Shown here in pieces: positions 1-5,668 of a stretch of DNA of 6,275 bases (positions are counted from its first letter, which is position 1; every line of letters starts with the position of its first letter). This DNA is from Elusimicrobia bacterium RIFCSPLOWO2_01_FULL_64_13 (GTDB taxonomy: Bacteria > Elusimicrobiota > Elusimicrobia > 2-02-FULL-39-32). The stretch covers positions 6,161-12,435 of the forward strand of contig MGUT01000029.1 in NCBI GenBank assembly GCA_001800095.1, written 5' to 3'. Below the pieces are notes generated by a model, which searched no databases, had not been told where the DNA came from, and saw nothing but the letters and a program-made list of their open reading frames with translations. A program made the position numbers and the translations under genes.

Positions 1-6
1 GGTCAC
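1..6 (-). CDS. Probable start of the next gene, likely rodA (cut by left edge)
   Basis: The mrdA stop codon is embedded in GTGA (6-3), so a GTG start at 6-4 would overlap it by 4 nt. GGAGG (18-14) sits 7 nt upstream of this GTG, an ideal ribosome-binding site. mrdA is usually followed by rodA, the SEDS glycosyltransferase partner of PBP2. Only two codons are visible, so the identity is inferred from context and the start from the overlap and Shine-Dalgarno match. Confidence 0.4.
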
Positions 7-1841
7 TCCTGCTCCTCCCCGCTCCCGGCGGAAAGGGGAGCGGCGCCGGGGGCGGGACTCTCCGGCGAACCCAAGGCGGCCAGCAGGACTTTCCGGGCGA
101 TGGGCGCCGCGGCCGACGAACCATGCTTGCCGTGCTCCACGAGCACGCACACGGCGATGACCGGGTCGCCCGCGGGAGCGTAGGCCACGAACCAGGCGTG
201 ATCGTCGCCGTGCGGGTTCTGCGCCGTTCCGGTCTTTCCGGCGACCCGGACCCCCGGGATCCTGCAGTTTTGAGCGGTGCCTCGCTCCACCACTTCGATG
301 AGGGCGGCGTCCAGAAAATCCCAGGTATCGGGCGACATCCTGACCTGCCCGAGGAGCTCCGGCACTCCCCTCTGCACGAGCTCCCCCGAAGGATTGCGGA
401 TGTCCTTGAGGAAATTGGGCCGGTAGATCTTCCCGCGGCTGGCCACAGCCGCCGCCAGCTGGGCGGCCTGCATGGGCGAGAACAGGACGGTCCCCTGGCC
501 GATGGCCATGTTCAAGGTGTCCCCGTCGAACCAGCGGCGCCTGCCGTCGGTGAACATCTTCCTGCCCGGCACGAACCCCGCCTTTTCCCCCGGGATTCCC
601 ACCCCGGTGGGCCGCCCCAGGCCGAACTTTCCCGCCAGGGACTCGATCGGGTCGGGGCCGAGCTTCAAGCTCATGTTGTAGAAATAAACGTTGCAGGAAT
701 GGATCAGCCCGTCTTTGAGGCCCATGCGGCCGTGGCCTTCCTTTTTCCAGCAAAGGAATTTCTTTCCTCCCGGCCCGCCCAGCCAGAAATATCCCGGACA
801 GAAATAGGATTCTTCGGGCGGTATCCTCCTGCTTTCCAGCGCGGCGGCCGCGTCGACGATCTTGAACACGGAGCCCGGCGCGTACAGTCCCTGGATGGCC
901 CGGTTGAAGAGAGGCAGGTCGGGGCGGTTCACGATCTTTCCCACGCTCTCCTCGTCCTCCAGCTCCTCTCCGCGAACGTGCACGAAGGCGTTGGGATCGT
1001 ATCCGGGAGCGGAAGCGAACGCCAGGATGTCGCCGTTCCGCGGGTCGAGGGCCACCACCGCCCCGGCCTTCCCGGCGCCGGCCAGTCCCGCCTCGGCGGC
1101 GGACTGGATGTCCAGGTCCAGGGTCGTCCTGACCTGGTAGCCCGCCAGGGGCTCCTTGCGGTCGATGATCTTGATGGAGCGGCCCGCGGCGTCCACCTCC
1201 ATGCGCATGCCCCCGTATTCCCCGCGCAGGACGTTGTCGAAGACCTTTTCCAATCCCGCCTTGCCGATCAGCCAGTCCGGCTGATATCCCTGGGCCCGCA
1301 GCCGCTCGTATTCCCTCCGGCTGATCTGCCCGAGATACCCCAGGGCGTGGCAGGCGAGGTTCCCGTTCGGGTAGCGCCGCTGCATCTCGTTGGCCACGGT
1401 GATGCCGGGCAGGCTGGGAAGCTGTTCGGCCAGGGCGAAGGCCACGGGCCGGGACACCCGGTCCGCGAGGCGCACCAGGCTGGCGCGCTTCAAGGCCGGC
1501 CGGAGCTTTTCCGCGAGCTCCTCCGGCGTGAACCCCAGGATGGAGGAGAGCTTCATCTTGGCCTTGTCGAGGACCTCCCGCTCGACGTCCAGCGGGGTGA
1601 AGAGGACCACGAAGGTCGGCCTGCGGTCGGCGAGGACGCGGCCGTCGCGGTCCAGGATCAGCCCCCGCGGCGCCCGTTCGGAGATGAGGGAAGTGCGGTT
1701 GGATTCCGCGATGGTCCGCAGGGTCTCCCCGCGGACCACCTGCAGGTAGAAGAGCCGGGCCAACAAGAGCCCGAATCCGCAGGCCAGGATGACCGTGAGG
1801 TTGGTCAGGCGGGTCTCAAAATCCGAATTGCCGATGCTCAT
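3..1841 (-). CDS. mrdA: Peptidoglycan D,D-transpeptidase PBP2 (class B, elongation)
   Basis: PBP2 cross-links peptidoglycan stem peptides in the periplasm during lateral growth, paired with the RodA glycosyltransferase. From the ATG at 1841 it has 612 residues (E. coli 633). It has one N-terminal membrane anchor at about 13-35, the pedestal/dimerisation domain starting at the conserved APRGLILDRDGRVLA (57-71), and a transpeptidase domain from about 255 to 588. Catalytic motifs are intact: SVFK (324-327, nucleophile S324), SCN (382-384) and KTGT (536-539). C348, C364, H370 and C383 align in spacing with the Asp-Asp-His-Cys zinc site described for Acinetobacter PBP2. The tail 591-612 is Pro/Ala/Ser-rich and probably disordered. 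AGGAGG lies 13 nt before the ATG, rather far, and the ATG overlaps the mreD stop by 4 nt. In-frame extension upstream is unlikely because it overlaps mreD. A division PBP3 is less likely given the mreBCD context. Confidence 0.96.
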   Translation of the reverse strand: MSIGNSDFETRLTNLTVILACGFGLLLARLFYLQVVRGETLRTIAESNRTSLISERAPRGLILDRDGRVLADRRPTFVVLFTPLDVEREVLDKAKMKLSSILGFTPEELAEKLRPALKRASLVRLADRVSRPVAFALAEQLPSLPGITVANEMQRRYPNGNLACHALGYLGQISRREYERLRAQGYQPDWLIGKAGLEKVFDNVLRGEYGGMRMEVDAAGRSIKIIDRKEPLAGYQVRTTLDLDIQSAAEAGLAGAGKAGAVVALDPRNGDILAFASAPGYDPNAFVHVRGEELEDEESVGKIVNRPDLPLFNRAIQGLYAPGSVFKIVDAAAALESRRIPPEESYFCPGYFWLGGPGGKKFLCWKKEGHGRMGLKDGLIHSCNVYFYNMSLKLGPDPIESLAGKFGLGRPTGVGIPGEKAGFVPGRKMFTDGRRRWFDGDTLNMAIGQGTVLFSPMQAAQLAAAVASRGKIYRPNFLKDIRNPSGELVQRGVPELLGQVRMSPDTWDFLDAALIEVVERGTAQNCRIPGVRVAGKTGTAQNPHGDDHAWFVAYAPAGDPVIAVCVLVEHGKHGSSAAAPIARKVLLAALGSPESPAPGAAPLSAGSGEEQE

Positions 1842-2344
1842 GAATAAGGACGGACCTCCTGGCGCAGGAATGCCTTCTGCCAAAGTTTCAGGAGCCAGAA
1901 CACGAGGGGACAGATGAAGACCGAGTAGAGCGGCTGGGCGGCGGAGACCGCCGCGCGCCATCTCTGGACCGACCCTTCGAAAATGGCCTCCAGACACGCG
2001 ACCCCGGCCACATGCGCCAGGGACGCCGCCAGGACCAATACGACCTGGGCGGGATATTTCTCCTCATCCACCTTCCCTTGCAGGCGGCCGGCCCCGTAAC
2101 CGATCGCGGTCAGAATGAAAGCCTGGGATCCGAAAAGGGAGAGGCCGGCCACGTCCGACAGGATCCCCCAGGAAAATCCAAGCCACACCCCGGCCGCGGG
2201 ACCGCGATGGACCGCGAAATAGAGGACGGCCAAAAGCATGAGATTGGGAGTGACGCCCCGGAGCGCGACCAGGGGCAGGAACACCACCTGGAGGATGTAG
2301 CACCCGGCCACGGTCGCCGCCCAGAAGGCCGCGCGCCTATTCAC
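1838..2344 (-). CDS. mreD: Rod shape-determining protein MreD
   Basis: MreD is a small polytopic inner-membrane protein that works with MreC in the Rod complex and modulates MreC activation of PBP2. From the GTG start it has 168 residues, the normal family length (about 160-170). Five to six hydrophobic segments can be seen at about 7-27, 34-47, 49-66, 72-86, 99-121 and 138-156. The segment GILSDVAGLSLFGSQAF (60-76) fits the conserved MreD pattern of a Gly-Leu-x-Asp turn followed by a Gly/Ala-rich helix. The start overlaps the mreC stop by 8 nt and the TGA overlaps the PBP2 ATG as ATGA, so all three are probably translationally coupled. Sequence conservation in MreD is low, so identification rests on topology, the motif and the position between mreC and mrdA. 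Confidence 0.93.
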   Translation of the reverse strand: MNRRAAFWAATVAGCYILQVVFLPLVALRGVTPNLMLLAVLYFAVHRGPAAGVWLGFSWGILSDVAGLSLFGSQAFILTAIGYGAGRLQGKVDEEKYPAQVVLVLAASLAHVAGVACLEAIFEGSVQRWRAAVSAAQPLYSVFICPLVFWLLKLWQKAFLRQEVRPYS

Positions 2345-3185
2345 GCGCCGCAGCTCCCGGCTTTTTTCTGACCAGCACCAGGACCTCCCGCAGGCTGCCG
2401 GGGGGAACGGCGGGACGGAGTTCCGCGCGTTTGAATCCGGATGGGGACAGCATGACCTTGGACAGGGTCCCGATCGGCAGTCCGGGCGGAAAAACGCCGC
2501 CCAGCCCGCTCGTGACGACCTCGTCTCCCGGACGGACGTCCGCAAGGGGGTCGAGATATTCCACCGTCACGACCGACCCTTGCCCGCGCACCAGGCCCTG
2601 TTCCCCCGTGCGCGGCAGGGAGGCCGCCAGCGAGCTCAAGGGGTCGGAAAGCAAAAGAACCTTGCTCGATCCCGGCCGCGATTCCCAGATCCTCCCGACC
2701 GCCCCGCCCTCCAGCCGGCCCGGCGGCACGCTGATGACCGGCATCTCCGCTTTCAAACCGTCGCGGGTCCCCCGGTCGATCCAGACGGCCTGGTTCCAGT
2801 TGAGCGGGTCGCGGGCGGTCACCCGGCAGGGAACGGAATCGAAAGGCGGGACCGTCCTCATCTCGAGCATCGATTTGAGGCGGCCGTTCTCCCTGTCCAG
2901 CTCTTCGGCGCGGGCGTGAAGCGCGGAAAAGACCTGGAATTTTTCCTTAAGGACCCGGTTCTCCTCGCGGGCCCGGACGAGTCCGGCGAGGTTGGACGCG
3001 AGGCTCCCGGCGTATGCCGCGGAAACGGCGGCCGCCTCCTGGCCGGGGGCGACCCAGTAAAGCAGGAAACCCCGCAAGGACTGGACGGCGCCCGTCAGGC
3101 GGAAGGACATCAATAGGAAGGAGACCGACAGGAGGAAAACGCAGGTCCCGGTCGCGTGCGAAAAGCGAAGCATTCCCCTTTCCAT
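2337..3185 (-). CDS. mreC: Rod shape-determining protein MreC
   Basis: MreC is a bitopic inner-membrane scaffold whose periplasmic part binds and activates PBP2 in the Rod complex. The 282 residues are of usual length. There is a short cytoplasmic N-terminus, one membrane helix at about 13-34, a coiled-coil-like helix at about 66-108 (AREENRVLKEKF, then EELDRENGRLKSML), and the beta-rich domain at about 115-273. Family signatures are DPLNWNQAVWIDRG (126-139) and GDEVVTSGLGGVFPPGLPIG (220-239). The ATG at 3185 is preceded by GGAG at 9 nt. An ATG at residue 5 with AAGGGGA directly before it is a weaker alternative; either start keeps the membrane helix. It follows a 107-bp spacer after mreB that holds a hairpin. 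The last codons overlap the GTG of mreD by 8 nt (GTGAATAG). Confidence 0.97.
   Translation of the reverse strand: MERGMLRFSHATGTCVFLLSVSFLLMSFRLTGAVQSLRGFLLYWVAPGQEAAAVSAAYAGSLASNLAGLVRAREENRVLKEKFQVFSALHARAEELDRENGRLKSMLEMRTVPPFDSVPCRVTARDPLNWNQAVWIDRGTRDGLKAEMPVISVPPGRLEGGAVGRIWESRPGSSKVLLLSDPLSSLAASLPRTGEQGLVRGQGSVVTVEYLDPLADVRPGDEVVTSGLGGVFPPGLPIGTLSKVMLSPSGFKRAELRPAVPPGSLREVLVLVRKKPGAAARE
2354..2358 (-). promoter_or_regulatory. Ribosome-binding site deciding the GTG start of mreD
   Basis: GGGAG inside the end of mreC lies 9 nt upstream of the GTG at 2344-2342. This supports a 168-residue MreD. A longer reading of the same frame up to an ATG at 2545 would add 67 residues that overlap mreC deeply, are rich in Pro, Cys, Arg and Ser, and resemble no MreD N-terminus. 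Confidence 0.6.
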
Positions 3186-3254
3186 GGGAAAGAGCTCCGT
3201 CTAGGACCGCGGGTTTGGACCGTTCTTCGGGAAGGCGAATCCGTTTTTTGCGGG

Positions 3255-3282
3255 AAAAAATGGTCCGGCCCGAAGGGGCCAA
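3255..3282 (-). terminator. Hairpin plus T-tract in the mreB-mreC spacer; terminator or attenuator candidate
   Basis: On the minus strand, GGCCC (3280-3276), loop CTTC (3275-3272) and GGGCC (3271-3267) form a five-pair GC stem. Two flanking G-U pairs (3282-3281 with 3266-3265) extend it. After ACCA comes a run of six Ts (3260-3255). The stem is short and the T-run is four bases away, so termination would be partial. It is the only place inside the mre cluster where genes are not overlapping. Two GGTCC copies downstream (3221-3217 and 3208-3204) could compete by pairing with GGACC (3266-3262), which touches the stem base; this alternative is speculative. Confidence 0.45.
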
Positions 3283-3292
3283 GTAAAATTGG

Positions 3293-4309
3293 TCATGTGC
3301 GAAGCCTCAAATTGTCGATTTCTTCCAGGTACTTCCCGGCGCCCATGGCCACGCAGGTCAGGGGTTCGGGGGCGATGTTGACGGGCAGCTCGGTCTCCTG
3401 GCTGATGAGGTCGGAGATCCCGCGCAGGAGGGCTCCTCCTCCGGCGAGCACGATGCCGCGGTCCACCAGGTCCGCGGACAGCTCCGCGGGGGTCTCTTCC
3501 AAAGTTTCCTTGATGATCTCGATGATGAGCTTCATCGGTTCGGCCAGGGACTGGCGGACTTCCTCGGAGGTGATCGTGATCGTCTTGGGCAGGCCCGTGA
3601 CCTGGTCGCGGCCCTTGACCTCCATGGACTGCTCTTCGAACGTGGGGAACACCGAGCCGATGCGGATCTTCACGTCCTCGGCGGTCATGTCTCCGATGAG
3701 AAGGTTGTATTTCCTGCGGAAATACTGGACGATGGCTTCGTCCATCTCGTCGCCGGCCACGTCCAGGGACCTCGAGACCACCATCCCCCCCAGGCAGATG
3801 ACCGCGACCTCCGTGGTTCCTCCCCCGATGTCCACGATCATGTTGCCGAAAGGCTCGTTGATGGGGAGGTTCGCCCCGATGGCCGCGGCCATGGGCTCCT
3901 CGATGAGGTAGACCTCCCTGGCGCCCGCCTGCTCGGCCGACTCCCTCACCGCTCTCCGCTCCACTTCCGTGATCCCGGAAGGGATGCCGATGACGATCCG
4001 GGGATGGAGGAGGCTCCGGCGGTTGTGGACCTTCTTGATGAAATAGCGGATCATCTGCTCGGTGACCTCGAAGTCCGCGATGACCCCGTTGCGCAGGGGG
4101 CGCACGGCCACGATGTTGGCGGGGGTCTTGCCGAGCATCTTCTTCGCCTCCACCCCGATGGCGATGACGTTATGGCTCTCCTTGTCGATGGCCACCACGG
4201 AGGGCTCTCTTAGAACGATCCCCTGCCCCTTCACGCACACCAGCGTGTTGGCGGTGCCGAGGTCGATGCCCATGTCGTTGGAGAAAAGGGAAAAGAGGTA
4301 ATTGAACAA
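3293..4309 (-). CDS. mreB: Rod shape-determining protein MreB (bacterial actin)
   Basis: MreB forms membrane-bound ATP-dependent antiparallel filaments that orient the Rod complex during lateral wall synthesis. The 338 residues match the family (about 330-350). Visible actin-fold motifs are phosphate-1 DLGTANTLV (16-24), the EEP motif at 137-139 with the likely catalytic Glu, phosphate-2 DIGGGTTEV (160-168) and the adenosine motif VLAGGGALLRG (287-297). The start is TTG. It yields an N-terminus FNYLFSLFSND, an amphipathic membrane-anchoring segment like that of Gram-negative MreBs; starting at the ATG of residue 13 would remove it. The gene lies 30 bp after rplQ in the same direction, and 107 bp separate it from mreC. 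No promoter is evident in the 30 bp, so read-through from the alpha operon is the simplest inference. An isolated extra MreB or an Hsp70-type protein is excluded by motif set, length and the neighbouring mreCD. Confidence 0.98.
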   Translation of the reverse strand: MFNYLFSLFSNDMGIDLGTANTLVCVKGQGIVLREPSVVAIDKESHNVIAIGVEAKKMLGKTPANIVAVRPLRNGVIADFEVTEQMIRYFIKKVHNRRSLLHPRIVIGIPSGITEVERRAVRESAEQAGAREVYLIEEPMAAAIGANLPINEPFGNMIVDIGGGTTEVAVICLGGMVVSRSLDVAGDEMDEAIVQYFRRKYNLLIGDMTAEDVKIRIGSVFPTFEEQSMEVKGRDQVTGLPKTITITSEEVRQSLAEPMKLIIEIIKETLEETPAELSADLVDRGIVLAGGGALLRGISDLISQETELPVNIAPEPLTCVAMGAGKYLEEIDNLRLRT

Positions 4310-4311
4310 GT

Positions 4312-4318
4312 CTCCCTC
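4312..4318 (-). promoter_or_regulatory. Ribosome-binding site supporting the TTG start of mreB
   Basis: The minus-strand sequence GAGGGAG ends 2 nt before the TTG at 4309; its GAGGG core is 4 nt away. The spacing is short and the match imperfect. It still favours the TTG, because the next in-frame ATG (4273-4271) is preceded by pyrimidine-rich coding sequence with no Shine-Dalgarno match. The in-frame TAA of rplQ (4342-4340) rules out any earlier start, and no other start codon lies between. Confidence 0.5.
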
Positions 4319-4325
4319 GCTTAAA

Positions 4326-4353
4326 GGCCCTCCCGGGTCTTACGGGAGGAGCC
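4326..4353 (-). terminator. GC-rich hairpin over the rplQ stop codon; weak terminator or attenuator candidate
   Basis: Read on the minus strand, GGC-T-CCTCCCG (4353-4343) can pair with CGGGAGGGCC (4335-4326). This gives ten base pairs with one bulged T and a seven-base loop TAAGACC that contains the rplQ stop codon. Only three Ts (4325-4323) follow before AAGC, so this is not a convincing full intrinsic terminator. It may cause partial termination, protect the 3' end of the upstream message after processing, or simply be chance in GC-rich DNA. The mreB ribosome-binding site begins a few bases downstream. Confidence 0.4.
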
Positions 4354-4690
4354 GGATGACGGCCATGGGGGCCGCGTCGCCCGAACGTGGCCCGGTGCGC
4401 AGGATCTGGGTGTACCCGCCGCTGCGCGACTGATACCGCGGCACCAGCACCTCGAAGAGCTTTTTCTGGACCTCTTTTTGGTGGACCTTCCCCGCCACCC
4501 TGCGGCGCGCGGCCAGATTCTCCGCCTTGGCCATGGTGATGATCTTCTCCGTGAAACGCCCCACTTCCTTGGCCCGGGGAAGCGTGGTCTGTATCTTCTC
4601 GTGCTTCAGGAGGTTCGTGGCCAGCTCGCGCAGAAGGGTGCGGCGATGGTCCGACGGACGCCCGAGTTTCCTCCCCGCGAAGGTCTTCAT
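4340..4690 (-). CDS. rplQ: Large-subunit ribosomal protein L17 (bL17)
   Basis: L17 is a bacterial 50S protein near the peptide exit tunnel. The 116 residues fit the family (E. coli 127). Characteristic stretches are RKLGRPSDHRRTLLRELATNL near residues 7-27, the HEKIQTTLPRAKE segment near 30-42, and the C-terminal YTQILRTGPRSGDAAPM region. The ATG (4690-4688) overlaps the rpoA stop codon as ATGA, which suggests translational coupling and equimolar production with alpha. The order rpsD-rpoA-rplQ is the ancestral bacterial arrangement. The last codons and the TAA stop are built into a GC-rich hairpin (4326-4353), and mreB begins 30 bp later in the same direction and same reading frame. Assignment is secure. 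Confidence 0.98.
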   Translation of the reverse strand: MKTFAGRKLGRPSDHRRTLLRELATNLLKHEKIQTTLPRAKEVGRFTEKIITMAKAENLAARRRVAGKVHQKEVQKKLFEVLVPRYQSRSGGYTQILRTGPRSGDAAPMAVIRLLP

Positions 4691-5649
4691 ATCTGCATCC
4701 CCAGCGACAAGTCCAGCTCCTTGAGCTTGTCCTTGATCTCGTCCAGGGACTTCTTGCCGAAGTTCTTGTACGTCAGGAGCTCGTCTTCGGTCTTGCGCAC
4801 GAGTTCTCCGAGCGTATTGATTTTAGCATTCTTGAGGCAGTTTGTCGCCCGGACGGAAAGTTCGATCTCGCTGACCAGCTTGTTGAGGAGCTCGTTCGAG
4901 ACCTCCTTCTCCGCGCTTCCCGAACTGACGGAGAGCGGCGGAGGGGCGTTCTCCTCGTCCACCGTGATGAAGACGGAGACGCTGTCCTTGAGCACCTTGG
5001 CCGAGTAGCTCATGGCGTCGAGGGGCCCGATGGAGCCGTCCGTCCAGACCTCCAGGATCAGCCGGTCGTAATCCGTGATCTGGCCGACGCGCGCGTTCTC
5101 CACCTCGTAGTAGACCTTGGTGACGGGGGAGAAAAGGGCGTCGGTGGCGATGAAATCGATCGGCCGGTTGGGGCGGGAGTTCCGCTCGCTGGGGAGGTAT
5201 CCCCTGCCGCGGGAGACCTCGACCTCCAGCTCCAATTTCCCACCGGGATCCAGATGGGCGATGACGAGGTCATGGTTGATGATCTCGACGTTGGTGTTGG
5301 CCGCGAAATCCGAAGCTTTGACCACGCTGGCCTTGGAGACCGAAAGGCGCAGGATCTCGGGGTTCTGCGAATACATCTTGAAGCGCAGGCGCTTCAGGTT
5401 CAGGATGATCTCCATCACGTCTTCCCTCACGCCCCGGACGACGGAATACTCGTGCGGCGCGCCCTGGACCCGGACCGCGGTCACGGCGGCGCCTTCCAGG
5501 GACGACAGGAGGATCCTTCTCAAGGAATTGCCGATGGTGTGCCCATAGCCGCGCTCGAACGGCTCGGCCGTGAACTTGCCGTAGACGTCCGACAGCTTCT
5601 CTTTTTCGAATTCGATCTTTTCCGGCAGTATGAAATCCTGCAGCTTCAT
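4687..5649 (-). CDS. rpoA: DNA-directed RNA polymerase subunit alpha
   Basis: The alpha subunit dimerises to seed RNA polymerase assembly, and its C-terminal domain contacts promoter UP elements and activators. At 320 residues it is close to the usual length (E. coli 329). The N-terminal domain spans about 1-232 and includes the assembly/dimerisation stretch around 32-61 (ERGYGHTIGNSLRRILLSSL). A short linker with three prolines (236-238) follows. The C-terminal domain is at about 250-317, with LSVR at 264-267 (R267 corresponds to the DNA-contacting R265 of E. coli), NCL at 270-272, and a GKKSLDEI helix at 298-305. The ATG start at 5649 has a purine-rich AGAGGGGGA Shine-Dalgarno stretch 7 nt upstream and matches the normal N-terminus. 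It sits between rpsD (19 bp gap) and rplQ, whose ATG overlaps the rpoA TGA by 4 nt. All key regions look intact. Confidence 0.99.
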   Translation of the reverse strand: MKLQDFILPEKIEFEKEKLSDVYGKFTAEPFERGYGHTIGNSLRRILLSSLEGAAVTAVRVQGAPHEYSVVRGVREDVMEIILNLKRLRFKMYSQNPEILRLSVSKASVVKASDFAANTNVEIINHDLVIAHLDPGGKLELEVEVSRGRGYLPSERNSRPNRPIDFIATDALFSPVTKVYYEVENARVGQITDYDRLILEVWTDGSIGPLDAMSYSAKVLKDSVSVFITVDEENAPPPLSVSSGSAEKEVSNELLNKLVSEIELSVRATNCLKNAKINTLGELVRKTEDELLTYKNFGKKSLDEIKDKLKELDLSLGMQI

Positions 5650-5668
5650 GTTGGTTTCCCCCTCTGAA

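Noticed and set aside
123..1847. 574-codon open frame on the plus strand antisense to mrdA
   Set aside because: It is the exact antisense shadow of the PBP2 gene, rich in Gly, Pro, Arg and His with no domain pattern. Long antisense frames are common in GC-rich coding DNA, whereas the minus strand encodes an intact PBP2.
1842..1997. 52-residue N-terminal extension of PBP2
   Set aside because: It lies inside mreD in another frame. The ATG at 1841 directly precedes the expected membrane anchor and forms the ATGA overlap with the mreD stop.
1838..2545. Long version of MreD with 67 extra N-terminal residues
   Set aside because: The extension overlaps mreC coding sequence, is not hydrophobic and has no family likeness. 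The GTG at 2344 gives the usual MreD length with a Shine-Dalgarno site.
3244..3260. Inverted repeat of T6 and A6 around CCCGC in the mreB-mreC spacer
   Set aside because: Only six A-T pairs, too weak to be a structure alone. The T-run is better explained as the tail of the adjacent GC hairpin.
2947..3282. 111-codon minus-strand frame across the mreB-mreC spacer
   Set aside because: Most of it is mreC read out of frame, rich in Arg and Pro. Its start falls within the hairpin and it shows no recognisable family.
3156..3911. 251-codon plus-strand frame antisense to mreB
   Set aside because: Ser/Met/Thr-rich shadow of the conserved mreB codons, with no domain and no ribosome-binding site worth noting.
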